Positions 47,836-61,035 of a stretch of DNA of 64,000 nt are shown here, one piece after another. Source of the stretch: Maylandia zebra (taxonomy: Eukaryota > Chordata > Actinopteri > Cichliformes > Cichlidae); contig NC_135188.1 of NCBI RefSeq assembly GCF_041146795.1, positions 4,512,419 through 4,576,418 on the forward strand, in the 5' to 3' direction. The notes beneath the pieces are model-generated. The model ran no database searches. It saw only the letters and a program-made list of their open reading frames with translations, and was not told the DNA's origin. The position numbers were made by a program, and so were the translations under genes. The first letter of the stretch is position 1, and every line of letters starts with the position of its first letter.

Positions 47836-50569
47836 ATCTATTAACGGACACAGGATGAAAGTCATGAACACACTGAGCACATAGTTTCTCACTTTCTTTG
47901 CAAACTTTCATGGCAGTAAAAAGTACTAATTTTAAAAGGCTATTGTGTTTTTATTTATTTACAATATTTTTTTTACAAACTTTTTTTTCCATTTAGACTG
48001 AAGTAAAGATATTTCTGCTGTCAGTGCAGCAGATTGGGTGTCTCTGTGGTCCACTTTACCCATTTGCTGGCTTTTATTCTTACTTATTCTCTTTTATTTG
48101 ATGAGATATTGTGTCAGAGATTCACAGAGAGGAAGGTTTATTCGTTAAAATTGAATTTGTTTATACTCGTTTAAAAGGGCAACGTTTTTGTCAATTAAAC
48201 AACTTAGTGTTGGGGAAAAGGTGTGCAGAATGTGCACAATCCTTTTCAGTCTCCACATATTTTAATCTTTCACATCAAACAGATAAACTTTGCTTACAAC
48301 AGAGAACACACTATACAATTACATTGTGGGTAATCTAGGTTAAAAGTCAGCCTGTGTTTGTTGGCCTCTGTCTGGAGAAGAGAGGCACAAAATATTCTCA
48401 CACAGGTGTTTTGGCAAGAAAATCATTGTAAAAGTGAAATGCAGTTCTCGTAACATCCACATGCTTTTGATTTCACTGCTGCTTTGGTTCCCCCGAGGCC
48501 CTCACTAAAAGGCTTTAAGTATGCACATGCATCTAAGCAGCTTGTTTTATTTATATATGGTATAGGGGTGGGAAATGGTTATTAAATTCTTCTTCTAAAC
48601 CCAAAGAGAACAAAGACACTGTGAAGCATTAGACACCACGTCGTGCTTTTGGCGTTGCTACACAGTTGATGGCTCACCAGAGGTCCACCAATGAGAGAGG
48701 GGGCTCTGTAGCACACCCACGCTGTTCTGATCTGCTGGAGGTATGCTGAAGGCGTGGACAGATTATCAGAGGTTGGGCCAGAGGGGCACAAAGATGCAAA
48801 AGCCTTCAACTCACACGGGAGAAAGATCTCCAGATTCACATCTCTTTGGGATTTTTTCACTGCCCCGTGCGCATTTTCAAAGACTTTGTCGATGCGCTTC
48901 TTTGGATCTGTTTTGTGTCAACACGCTTTCACTCCCACTTCATCATGCTTGATAAGAAGCATTGTCATGTTTTAATGCACTGGGTCCCCCCTCTAGTGTG
49001 ATTTCTCAACTTGCAGCGCAGCATCTTTGTTGGCATGTCTGCAGTGAATACATCACAAGATTTTTGATCAAGAAGACACAAGTTTGTGTTCCTGCATAGG
49101 GCTCGTGCTGTATTTTCATTTTTTACATTTTGTTTTAGTAGCTGTTTGGTTTGGTTTTGGAAAACGTCGCTGTTAGGGTTAAAATGCCCCTTTTTACACA
49201 AGATGTGTTAGAAGGAACACTTCTCCTGTTTGCAAAAAGCTCTGTTTTGTCAACTCCACAACAATAACCGCTGGGGTAATGATGCCACAAGCAGAAAACA
49301 CCTGGCTGAGATCAGACTTATACCAGTACCACCGCCAAAGTAGTTTAAAATGTGAATATGAAATAAAAAAGAAAAGATCATTTATACAAGCAGAAATATT
49401 TAGAATTTAAAGTGATTTGATTTATTGATGTAGACGATTTATTGATCTTGAAATAGGAAACATCAAGTAGGTTAATGTATTTTTAAGCTCATAATACATT
49501 TATAAATATACATTTATTATGAATTGTATATTTTATTCTGTGTTTTACAAATGATTTTTCTTCTTAGTGACAATCTGAATGCCTTTTCTGCCTCCTAGTG
49601 CTGGACATGGACAGGGCTGGCATTAGGAGTACACTGGCTTGTGACCAGTTTCATTAATTAGTCATTAAAAATTAAACGTAATCTAGGTAACTGAACCATA
49701 AATTCACACCTAGAAAATGAATATTTAACTTATGAAATATGTACTCCAGTATTTAAAGCCAGTACTTGTAGTGTTTACCATAAAGACGGAGCGACCTCTA
49801 CTAACAAAACATGGCACCAGGTAGCCTATGATTAAAAAATTATTATTGTGGCACGCAAGGCTTCACAGAAGTGATGTTTCCCCACAAGCACACGTCTCTC
49901 CATCTGGATATTTAAAAGGTTAAGTCCAACCAAATTACCAACACTCACTTCCACGCTGACACAACATGTTTTCATTGGATTCATTCCCCTGCCTCGATCC
50001 GTACTGTCTGACTGCGTGATTGTTCATTTCCCAACTAAAGTCATGACTCAGTGGGCTGGTTTTCCCCTGCCCTCATTTTTGTTCACTTTTATTTGAAGCA
50101 CAAACTTACAGCAAGACGTTTAGCTGTATATTGTAAAGATTCTGAATATACTTTTTTTAAATTATTTTGGTAACATTTTTATATTAATTCAATAAGGTCG
50201 ATCATAATTTTTTATTTAACCTTCTAGGGGAAAAACTCTTGAGATTAAAAGTCTCTTACAAGAATGTCCTGATCAGGACGGACAGCAGTATGATCATATG
50301 TTGCATAAAATAATAACACATGCATCCAAATCCATACACCAGTTAATGAGTCTAATATGCTGTTTTAAATGTCACTGTTTGGCTGAAGTGTGAGGAAACT
50401 CTGGTGTTTTTCTAAAAATCCATTGTCTTGAATGGTAATTCATACCTAACCCTGTTATCACCGCGTAAATAAAACACTCTGCCGTGCAGCCAGCTCTTCT
50501 GTAAAGGGATGTGGATGATCTGTTCTCCTTCTCCTCGCTCACTCAGAGCTGGGGTAAACATCAGTCTCC
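47836..50569. other. Upstream region of lpl, nothing recognised
   Basis: AT-rich non-coding sequence. Enhancers could lie here, but none can be named from the sequence alone. Confidence 0.5.
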
Positions 50570-50772
50570 GCCCTCGAACCTCCAGCCAATCGTACTTGAA
50601 TATTCAAATAAGCCACCAATAAAGATGACCTGTAGCGGCAACTGTGACAGACCATAAGCAACTTCACTCCTCAGCTCCAGCTTCACACCACTTTCTGACC
50701 TGTCCAACATCAACTGGATCTACAACTGCTCCACCAGCATCCAGCAACATTTCGAAGAAACACATCAATAAG
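50570..50772 (+). promoter_or_regulatory. lpl: lpl promoter and 5' UTR
   Basis: A CCAAT box stands at 50586-50590, followed by AT-rich attcaaataagcc about 20 bp on, which may act as a TATA-like element. The LPL promoter of mammals also has a CCAAT/NF-Y site. The region leads into a 5' UTR before the ATG at 50773. An upstream ATG at 50644 opens a longer frame in phase with it, but the signal peptide fits only the 50773 start. Confidence 0.5.
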
Positions 50773-53700
50773 ATGGGAAAACAAAATATCTGCTTTTTAA
50801 CTGCTTGGATAATTTTGGGAAAAATCTTTGCAACTTTTTCTTCAGACCTTGAATCCAACACCACCGCTTTTGGTAAGTGGCTGAGATACTTTTTATTTAT
50901 CTTAAATTATTATTATCATATTACCCCGATGTTGCTCTGTTTAAGTAAATGGATGCAGGTTAATTAATGCGCGCTGCACCGTGTTGACCGGTAATAACCT
51001 GGTAATAAGCGGACGGAGTTTAGGTCTTTAGCTCCATGTGTGACTGCGGCCAAGAGGCTTTTGTCCGAGGAAAGAGTAAAGCAGAAGGCATCAACACAGG
51101 AAAAACTAAAAGCAAAAAATATTCGCACATTTATTTTCGCAGTTTTATTATAAAACATGAAAAATATTAGAGTAGAAAAACACGATGCTCATATTTAATT
51201 AAGTTACAACGCAAATTCAGTTTCATAGTCTGTCTCATAGGGAAAAAGTTATTATTGTTTACTTTACAAGATCCAGTTTTATTTCCGGAAAATCCACATT
51301 CTTCATTTTTTCACGAAACTTTCAAAACTTGTGCTGGTGGGAATCCAGGAGACAAAAGGGGGCGACACCGCCACGCTTTACACTCCTACTGCTCCACCGC
51401 TCACAATGCTTTATGCATCAGCAGTCCGAGGCGTAAGAATGATGCTGATTCACTTAATTAAAAAAACTATGTCACCGTATTGTTTTGAAGAGTTTTCCGT
51501 CATTATTGAAAAGCTGCATTTAACTGAAACTTAATAACAGCGTAAAAAAGTGTCTTTGTCTCACCTGTCAACAGACACCCGCTTTTCTGTCATATCATAA
51601 CAATCCAGCACTGCTTGTTTGTGTGTGTTGTAACAGCAAACACCACAGTCACCATTGATCAACTGCTGAATACCACTGAATGGCTCACCGACTTCACCGA
51701 CATCGTGTCCAAGTTCTCCCTGCGCACCGCAGACACCCCGGATGATGACATGTGTTACATAGTACCTGGGAGGCCGGAAACCATCAAGGAGTGCAACTTT
51801 AATCCAGAAACACAGACCTTCATTGTGATACACGGCTGGACGGTATGTCACACTGAGCACACTTGACAGCCATGTTTTGCTCTTTGCAAATGACAGAAAT
51901 ACTTTGTTCTGATGTTGAAAAACCAAACCTACCAATTGTACTATTATTTTTGGGGCAGAATTGTAAACTTAATACAAAGCTACACTTGTAAGAGGAAACA
52001 GGCTGGGTAAGGAATGATAGGAAGTCCATGCATTTTCTGTTTTAATGTGATTTATGGCCAGTCAGGCAGCAAAATTTGAACCTGATGATGCTTTGGCTGT
52101 TCTCCAACAACAGGACACAGAGCGAGGGCTAAGGCAAGAATAAATCATGCCATACTGCAGTTGAGCTCACACTAGCTTTGTGTGTTCCTGTAGGTAACAG
52201 GGATGTTTGAGAGCTGGGTGCCCAAGCTGGTGTCTGCTCTGTATGACCGTGTACCCACTGCTAATGTGATTGTGGTGGACTGGCTGTCCCGAGCCAACCA
52301 GCACTACCCGACCTCTGCCGCCTACACCAAACTAGTGGGTCGTGACGTCGCCAAGTTTGTTACCTGGATACAAGTGAGTGCTCTCACAGAAAAGCAGCGG
52401 TTGACAACTAACTTAACACATTTTTTTTTCTTTTTGGACGCCCATATTACCACAGCGCTGACTTGTCGTCAGTGTGCTGCCAGAGAAAGTTGCTTTACAT
52501 GATGTAATGTTTTGTACCCTGTGGTGCTGCTGCGGATATGTTTTCCTACTGATTATGATTTTAAATGCCAATAAAAATATTTTATGACCGCGTTTGTGGC
52601 TCACAACAGCGTCTCCTAACAAGGCTTAGTGGAGCGCAGCTTTGGTTTGAACAAGGCTAAAAGGGGAACTGGCGTGAAGAATTTGTTTACATGAAGCTTG
52701 CAAAGATTTGGCAAACCCCAAATTACATAAAATGATCCCCTTTTTTGGAGGATTTCCAAAATTCTGTGAACATTTGGAAAAGCTATAACCTACAGATAGT
52801 TTCGATCCCTCTTGCAAGTCTGCAGGATTCTCTACAAACTGTTTTAAGGGAGTGTAATATGTTCTTCTGACGCATTTCTTACCTTTCAGAACGAGCTGCA
52901 GTTGCCCTGGGACAGAGTTCATCTGCTGGGTTATAGTCTGGGAGCGCATGTTGCTGGAATTGCCGGAGACCTTACCAACCACAAAATCAGCCGGATCACA
53001 GGTAAGAGCATTAAGATATCAAATGGATTATTATCTGCTCACATTATAGATTTATTAGCACAATGGGTCAGTGTTGCCCTCTGTTCCGACTGACAGCACA
53101 GTCTCACACAACTGCATCATTACAGTTAGGATTGTGTAAGGTGTTTTAGCTGTAAGCACTGTGACCTGTTTTCAGATACCATTAAATACTAAATATAGTG
53201 TAAGTGCCTGTGTGTTAACATACCATACCATATGTATGAGTATTTTTTTCCAGTGCCGTTCTTAAAAGCACCTCGGCATGCCAGTAAAACATAATCTGGG
53301 CATGCATGTGTATCTACATCTACTGAGCTCCTGCCAGCTAGTGGCTCCAGGTTTTTTTTGCCACTATGACGTTGCTCCAGCTTTGAAATCCGTCTGACCT
53401 GCCAAGAATAATATGTGCAGCTCTGTTAGTAAATCTATCTATAAAAGTGATCGCTTTCTTCTAGTACATCCAAATCTATCCATATTTTCTTTGTTGTGAC
53501 ACAGTAAAAAAAACGCAAATCCCTCTTTTTCTCCAGGTCTGGATCCCGCCGGCCCCACGTTCGAGCACGCGGATGAACAGAGCACACTGTCCCGAGGCGA
53601 TGCCCAGTTTGTGGATGTCCTGCACACCAACACCAGGGGCTCCCCGGACCGCAGTATTGGCATCCAGAGACCAGTGGGTCACATAGATATTTACCCCAAC

Positions 53701-56700
53701 GGAGGCACCTTCCAGCCAGGCTGCGACATCCAGAACACTTTGATGGGAATTGCATTAGAAGGAATCAAAGGCCTCCAAAGTATGACATACAAACCCTCCT
53801 TGCTTTTTGCTCTTGACTGCACTTTTACAAATATTCACTTTGAAGCACTTTGTTTAGGTTTGATTTGATTACTGATGATAACACACAGCCAAATACAAAT
53901 ATAACCTGGATTCATAACAGCACATGCAGCATCACATAATCTTTGCTCTTCAACACCAAGAGTGAGTGTTTATGTTCAGTATAATGAGCAAAAACAGAAG
54001 ATAATGGTGATCGGTTAAATTGTATAAACGATCAGTTTAACGAATGTCTGTAACAGTTCTTGTAAGTTTACGTGGCATCAACAGACACTGACTGTATAAA
54101 AGCTTTCAGGGCCGCAGTTAAAGCGTGTTTGCCTCCAGTCATAACAGACTTGCACTGTGACAGAGATTAAAGTACCTCCTGATGTTCTGCCCCCTCAGCT
54201 GTTGTACTTTAACAGAGCAGAGCAGAATTAAGTGGGAAATGGCTTGTGGGTCAGCATGTGTTAAAAAAACAGTAAAAGTCCAACACGAGGAAGTAATTTT
54301 CCATGTTTGCGTGACGTTACCTGGGCGATGTGCAGAAACCTTACATGTTCTTTGCTCTCTGTTTCGCAGATATGGACCAGCTTGTCAAATGCTCCCACGA
54401 GCGCTCCATCCACCTGTTCATCGACTCTCTGCTGAACATCGAGCAGCAGAGCGTGGCCTTCCGATGCAACTCCAAAGACACCTTCAACAAGGGAATGTGC
54501 CTCAGCTGCAGGAAGAACCGCTGCAACAAGATCGGCTACAACGTGAAAAAAGTCCGCACGGCCCGCAGCACAACGATGTACCTCAAGACTCGTGGAACGA
54601 TGCCTTTCAAAGGTAAAAACCAGAAAAAAGGATGTGCACGTGAAAAGATTTGAGTATCTGTCAGTGATATTAAAGTAGAATGAATGGATGCTCCCTGCAG
54701 TGCAAAAGAGATTAAATTTAACATTTAACAGCTGAAGAAAATTCCAGCTGGTTTTATGTACTTTATGGAGGATTATAATGATTTAAGCCATTCACATACT
54801 TTATTAAAGTAATCCTCAGTCTATGAGCTACTGTTCTGTGGTGTTCTTAGTGTGCATGTGGTTTCCTGAAGCTGGAATTACTGGTAGTACTGGTAGTGTT
54901 GCTATGCACAATTTGTGGACCAGGAAAGATGACTTACTGCAACGACACGTGTACAAAAAGTATCACGCACTCAGAAGGTTACGAGAAGGTGTCATGGGTG
55001 TTTCCTTTATCTGGAGGGGATGTTAAGGAAAAGTGAGACCAGTGGACACCAGCAATGGAAAAGTTTATTGACACAAGCCAACAGTGTTATTGTTAGAAAC
55101 TTTGTGTGGACAGCTTAGCATGTTTTGTAGATACATAGGGTCTCCAACATGGATCAAGCCTCATTCGCCACTCAGTGACTTTTTTCAACAAAGATCTTGA
55201 TTGAATTTTTCCTCTAATCTGGTACACGTCTTGAGCCGTGTCTGGGAATCTGGCTGTTAGTCATTTATGTGGCTTTGCAAATGAAACCAGCCAGGATTTA
55301 CCGCAAATCCGTGTTTTAAATGCCAGTCTGTAAAGGTCACACTGAGATAGAGAAAGGTCCAGGTTACATAAGCTTTTCTAGTGATAAACAAACTTGGAGC
55401 AGTCAAATAAGAGAAGTGGGCTAATCTCTAACAACTGGATCCCCCCTTCTTACAGTTTTCCACTACCAGGTGAAGGCACATTTCTTCAGCCAGAACAAGC
55501 AGAGCTTCACGGAGCAGCCAATGAAGATTTCCCTGTATGGAACAAATGGAGAGAAGGAAGATATTCCTTTTGTTCTGTGAGTACATTAAACAGCATACAT
55601 ATTTACTTTTATAACTTTAAAACCAAGTTTGCAAAGACGTGCACATGTAGATTACAAGAAAAGGTAGACAAATCTAACAATCCGTGTAGAGAACCTTCAA
55701 ATCTGAGCAGCTTCTCTTGTCTTAACCTTGCAGACCAGCCCTGAACAGTAACACCACTCAATCCTTCCTCATCACCACCGACACGGATATCGGAGACCTG
55801 ATGATTGTGAAGCTGCGCTGGGAGCGGGATGCGTACATCAGCTGGTCAAACTGGTGGGGCAACACCAAGTTCAACATCCGAAAACTTCGCATCAAGTGTG
55901 GAGAGACTCAGTCCAAGTAAGTTCAGACCTGCTGACATTTATGCACTGCAGTCTTGTGACGGAAAAATAATCATTTAGGATGTTAATAATGTTTTTTTTT
56001 CTCTGTGTGTATTCAGGGTGATCTTTAATGCAAAGGACGGAGAGTTTGTTGACCTCACCCGGGGAGGAGAGAACGCCGTCTTTGTCAAGTCAAAGGAAGA
56101 CAAACAGAGCCGTAAAGAAAAACTGTAAGTTAAAGACAGTGAAACATTTTCTACTTTAAATAAAATCTTTAAGTGTTTGCCTAAATGTAAAAAGTAGATT
56201 TATCTTGTTAGAGAGATGTAGAGAACTCAATTTTCCCCATACCTGATAAATTGGAGGAAGTGGAAAAATGAGTAAATCAAACCTGAACCACAGAAATAGA
56301 TCATTAAACTTTAATTAACAGTTACAAATGTATTAGAAAGGGTTTTAGGCAGAGACATTGGGCAGTTCAGGGGAGATTGAGTAGGTTTAGACATGCAAAG
56401 AGGAGAATTACTGGATGTATTAAGAGGGGAGGAGTTACCAGGCAAGATGAAAGGAGGACGGCCCGAAGATGTTTGTGGATATGCATGACAGAGGAAAGTG
56501 TGGAGGCCAGGAGGAGATGAAATCTGAAAACAAGAGCAACAAGAATAAAACAATTATCACATTTGAATCCTATAGATAGCATTCTTTAGGTCCTGCGAGC
56601 TTTGTTTTCGTATTATCAAAGACAAGATGTCTCATTCTACTCTTCTTCTTCCCAGGGCGCACAAGCTTAAAACGAAGGGCAGCCTTTTTGGGCAGCAGGA

Positions 56701-56707
56701 AGCTTGA
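50773..56707 (+). CDS. lpl: Lipoprotein lipase
   Basis: Ten exons: 50773-50872, 51637-51842, 52194-52373, 52890-53001, 53537-53779, 54370-54612, 55456-55576, 55734-55916, 56017-56124, 56656-56707. They sum to 1548 nt, 515 residues. A signal peptide opens the protein ([20 protein letters not shown]). The triad is Ser178 (GYSLGAH), Asp202 (GLDPAGP) and His290 ([10 protein letters not shown]), with Ser-Asp spacing of 24 as in human. The lid between Cys residues has 25 residues against 22 in human. The basic region [19 protein letters not shown] corresponds to the heparin-binding and furin-cleaved segment. The PLAT domain includes the tryptophan cluster [11 protein letters not shown] hydrolyses triglyceride in plasma lipoproteins at the capillary wall. 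If exon 9 is not spliced, TAA follows at once and the protein ends 16 residues earlier (499). Confidence 0.95.
56335..56525 (+). repeat. RTE-type LINE remnant in lpl intron 9
   Basis: The passage gagttaccaggcaagatgaa, then ggaggacggcccgaagatgt, resembles ELPGKRKRGRPKRRF of the C-terminal part of RTE reverse transcriptases, with frameshifts. The ends are not defined. Confidence 0.5.
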
Positions 56708-57720
56708 AGTTGCACTCAAACACCCACCGCGCGTATCATCTGTCCCTTCACACGTAGCCAAAGATGGGCAGCACACAGCAACGCTGGGAAAGCCTTCGCA
56801 AATAACTGGACACATATGAGATTTGCTGTGTTTTTTTCTTCTTCTCCTGCTCTTGTATTTACTGAACTTCCCGTGCAACCAACTTAACCTCATCCACAGT
56901 GCTAGAAATCACGCTGCTGTAGCATGTTTCTTCTTGATGATGTGCTGACATTTTTAAGTAGCTGAACTGCTTTGTAATCATTATTTTTGCTTTTTGTATC
57001 CTATATGTACTGTTTATACCGACTTTGATATACTTTGACAGAAGCGATGTGTTTTCTGAGCCTTTGTGAACTTGGATTATTATTGATGTTTAAATAATCC
57101 AGAGTGATAGGCATAATTTTGGCACATCTTTGTTGGTTTTTATGTTTTTTAAATGTCCAAAGTGATTATTTTCTGCCCAACATTTGTCTTTACTTAACCA
57201 CTAATTGCCAACAATCAACAGGGACCAAAGAAGCATTTACAATCTACTGAATAGAGAATCACAGTGGTCTTTGTAAATACCTTAATCAGTATCTTTTCAA
57301 ATATGAGCTACATGGTAATATCTGATCTTTTGAAGTCTTGCTTGATCTTTGATTTTATTGGTTATTGTGTCACTGGTCACTTTAAAAGGCTCTCCGCCCC
57401 TCGAAGCAGTTCAGATGTTAAGGTCATCGAGGTTGCACTCCAATAAGGATATGCATTTTTTTTTAGTTTTGGTAAACTGATCAAATTTTAAAGGATAAGT
57501 GCGCCTCTCGGTCAACAGCATCTCACCTGAAACAGTTTACCTCATTTCACTCAATTATAGCCATATACTAAAAGGTCAAACATTACAAAAAAATCACCCA
57601 AGCCTTTATGATTTGTGATGGACTGACATAAACGACAGCCATAATACATCTCAAGATTACTTCACCTTGTATTTATTGATTGTACATTTATATATTTGTA
57701 TATAAAGCTGTAATATATTT
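56708..57720 (+). other. lpl: lpl 3' UTR (extent uncertain)
   Basis: About 1 kb of AT-rich sequence without coding potential follows the stop. Long 3' UTRs are usual for LPL. I find no canonical AATAAA in good context within it, so the true end is unknown. Confidence 0.4.
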
Positions 57721-57989
57721 TGGCAGGCTCCCGTTGTCATCTCTATTTTTTTACAATTCAAGCGGTTTGTGTTTTTGTGGGCGAGACCTTGGAAGGATCG
57801 ATCAAATTGGTCCCAGTTCTAGCTGTTGATGGAACCACTACTTTGAGCATGTGCAGATGCTGGTTAGGTAGGGGTCAACAGCTCTTGCTATCAAAAGAAC
57901 AGAGCCTTATAATGAAGGCTACATGTATCAGCATCACTCATACATATAAATAATGCAGCAAATGTGTTCTGGTACCAGTTCTCAAGAAC

Positions 57990-58440
57990 AAGGAGTGATG
58001 TGCAGATCTGTGGCGATGCCGATGAGCCACATCATGAAGATATGGGGAAGAGCTGTTGAAGCTAGGTTAAGACGAAGGGTGATGATTAGTGAGGAGCAGT
58101 GCAGCGCAGATGCAATGTTTGCTTTCAGAGTGTTGATGGAGAAGGTTAGATAGGGCGCCAAGATGACGCCCTATCTAACCTCTGAGACTCTGAGAGGTTG
58201 AGAAATAAGTATATCAGAGTGACCACTCAGGTTGGGCAGTGTGAAGACAAAGTTAGAGCAGCAAAACTGAGATGGATTGGATTGGAGAGAAGGAATGGTG
58301 GAGATCCTGGATGAAGGATGTTGAATATGGCGCTGTCAGGCAGGAGGAAATGAGGAAGACTCCAGAGAAGATTTGTGGATGTAGTGAGAGGGGAATGGCA
58401 TTACAGAGGATGGTGAAACTGAGGCAGAAGAAGAAGCTAA
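57990..58440 (+). pseudogene. RTE-type LINE reverse transcriptase, internally deleted
   Basis: PMSHIMKIWGRAVEARLRRR and MISEEQCSADAMFAFRVLME match the early palm of RTE reverse transcriptases (MKIWERVVEARLR; STTDAIFALRMLMEK). Just after 58155 the text jumps to the C-terminal part (RVTTQVGQCEDKVRAAKLRW, then GCSERGMALQ), so the catalytic centre has been deleted. Confidence 0.75.
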
Positions 58441-59149
58441 CGTTACATTTTCATTCCAGTAAAGCTTCTGCATGTGTGGCATTCATGAAATGATAAAACT
58501 GAAATCGTGAATGTTAGTGAAGACAAGGAAAAAAATATCTTGCTGTGAAAAGAGCTAGAAAAATATTCTGGCCACTTTGAGTGCTACCTGTGATTATACA
58601 AATAAATTAAATTAAATATAGATTACTTTGATAATAAATTAAAAGTATAGCAACCGAGAATGCTGGAGATACACTCATGCTCTCTACTTGCTGACTTGCA
58701 GTTTTATGGCCTGGTACTTGATTGTATTTGTGGAGAGAGCCATGCTTGTACATTTTCAAACAATTTCAGTTTAGTTTGACTGAGAATGCGTGCTCGGATA
58801 TTTTAATAAATGATACTTTCAGCTTCCCACGTGTTACCATTTCCTGAGCAGCCGCTAAAACGGTTTCGACCACTGATACAGTTCTTAAAACTGCTTTTGC
58901 TCTTTTCATTAAAAGTACACTCCATAGCTAGGAGGACTCAAGCCATATAGGTGCATAAATCAGTGCTCACCACAGTACTGTAAAATTAAGGATAAGGTGC
59001 CAGGCAACAGATGATGTTGCCTGGCAACAGATGATGATTTACCCTAAAGAAGAATTGTTTATGTAAACACTCTTTTTTTACTACCCTTGTGTATAAAGAC
59101 TGTAATATTACTTAAAAGTAACAGCTTTCCCGCACGGGTCCACAGCAGG
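58441..59149. other. Non-coding, with an RFX-type palindrome
   Basis: AT-rich sequence without exons. The only notable item is the palindrome at 59016-59028. Confidence 0.5.
59016..59028. promoter_or_regulatory. RFX X-box-like palindrome in a short tandem duplication
   Basis: GTTGCCTGGCAAC has two perfect RFX half-sites with a 1-bp spacer. The half-site and the following agatgatg are also present 20 bp upstream (gccaggcaacagatgatg), so the motif lies in a short tandem duplication. Function is unproven. Confidence 0.4.
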
Positions 59150-59515
59150 CACACCTGTAACGCACACCTCAGCCCCACTCCACACTGTGGACTTCGGTGC
59201 TGGGGCCTCACATGTGTCTCCTCCGAGGCTCAAACTGGGGAACTTTCACAGAATATGAAAACAACATATTCTGTTGGTTGGGACTCTCCACCCTCAAATG
59301 GGCCTCAAATGGGTGTGCCCAAGCAGGGCCCACAGCAGTTTTTTCCCCTTTGAGGCTCCACGTGGGTTTTCTATGGGTAAGTACACTGTGGACCATGTAG
59401 TAGTCCCAAAGGCCCAAAATGCTGTATGCCCTGTGTAGACACATCCACTTGAACCTGAATAGGTGTGGGTTTGCTGTGCCCCCACAGCCCCACAGCTCAC
59501 CTAAACCTAAACTTT
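59150..59515. repeat. GC-rich degenerate repeat (ccacactgtgg, gggttttctatgggtaag)
   Basis: Recurring words such as ccacactgtgga, actgtggaccat and ccccacagccccacagctca resemble a fish repeat with internal near-repeats of cactgtgggccc. The class is unknown and the copy is old. Overlapping short frames on both strands come from this GC-rich text. Confidence 0.4.
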
Positions 59516-60694
59516 CCTAAAAAGAGGAAAGCTGTTGTGCAACATTTGGAGTCTGGACCGGGATAATGAAATGAGATGTGGATGTTTTTTTATATTCTAG
59601 TTGTTTAAACTCTCAAAGCACAATCTGAATGTCAGCTGACGGCTGTTTTAGTTTTAAAGTTGATCAGGTCATGGCGTGATTTAATCTTCCAAACAAAACA
59701 ACAAAAATTCCCCCGACTTTGTTTGTAATGTTTCATTTTCTATAATTCTGATACTCTGAAAATGCCTGATCCAATGTGAGGGGACTGTAGAAATCAGTAT
59801 TTTCTTCTTTTGGCAGTGTCACTGGGGAATAACAGGATTTCTAACCTTCAGCCAAAGAGTTTCTTAGAGTCCGTTTCCCATTATTCATAAAGTATCACTA
59901 ACATCATTGCTCATTTACTTTTCTGGGACACAAAGAAGGTTAAAGAGTTGTAACAGAACTTGGTGTGAGTAAGTGTAAGGTCAAGGTACAGGAAAGCATT
60001 TTTGTCCTTGTGGTCACTGTGGAAACTTTCCCTCATGACTTTCTGTTGCTGGTGAACAAGTGTTGTTGAAGCCAAAAAGATGACTTTTACATTTTTCCTG
60101 CTGCCCTCTCCAATCTGAAACTAGTGCTCAGGAAAAACGCTGCATGTATAAATGGTAACAAATTAACTATTCATATTTTTGCTTGGTTTAAAGCTGTTGC
60201 TGTCTTTTATAAGCCTAAAAAACACAAAGTTTTACTCTGTTTGTCTTTTTTTGTGTGATTTTCTCATATGCAACATGTGCCATTCCTAGAAATCAGCTTG
60301 GGAAATAATCTTGGAAGTACATAAAATTAAAGACATTCTGTTGTCTCCAAACTTTAAGGAGGAATTACTGTTTGCCCATTTTTCATCTCAGCTGGAACCA
60401 ACAAATCTTGGCTGTGGTCCGGCATGTTCTTCACTGCCCTTTAGTCACCAGGGGACGAGTGCTTCCCCTGAAAAGGCTGCAGAGGCAGGAGTGGAAAAAC
60501 AAATGCAGTCACTGTTTTTCAAGGAAAATCCAATCATATTCAAAGAAGAATAAAAAGTAATGAAGCCAGCTGTTTTGTTGCAATACCAACATCTGGAGAG
60601 TGTGTGCAAAAGGAAGAAGAGGAGTGGAGCTTTTATTATGGCCTGCACCTCATGTAACAGAGCAAAAATGAAGATATTATGTAAAATATTTCTG
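59516..60694. other. Non-coding, nothing recognised
   Basis: No supported gene or element. Confidence 0.5.
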
Positions 60695-61035
60695 TGTAGG
60701 TTCTCGGTTATCCAGGTCACAGTTGTCTTTTAAGTGTTTTGGAGACATTTACCTCTCATTGAAAATGCTTCTTCATAAAACCAAAGGGTGGAGAGTCCCA
60801 GGTTTTTAAACCCTAGTTGGGGTTTGTTCCTTAGGTGGTTGTCCTTGACCCACTATTAATCATATGCATCATTACATGAGCCCAGGTGTGAAAAAAGGCG
60901 TGTGTCATTAGCACTACAAGCTTTGGATGAAACCACTCTGAGACCTTGAGATCACCTGACTCAAGATGCGCTGGGAGTTGAAGCCCTTGGGCAGGAATCT
61001 CAAGACTGTACTGTTGGTGTCCAGTCCAGGTGAGG
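60695..61035 (+). repeat. Dispersed repeat homologous to 11.3-11.6 kb
   Basis: It contains tttaaaccctagttggggtt, gacccactattaatcat and tctcaagactg, in the same order as the reverse complement of 11310-11610. Class unknown. The two copies are well diverged. Confidence 0.55.

Noticed and set aside
50644-50772. Longer N-terminus for lpl from the ATG at 50644
   Set aside because: It is in frame but would put a polar 43-residue extension before the hydrophobic signal peptide. The ATG at 50773 gives a normal secreted start.
56311-56893. Minus-strand frames of 71-107 codons near the end of lpl
   Set aside because: They lie antisense to lpl intron 9, exon 10 and the RTE remnant, with low-complexity Ser/Pro composition.
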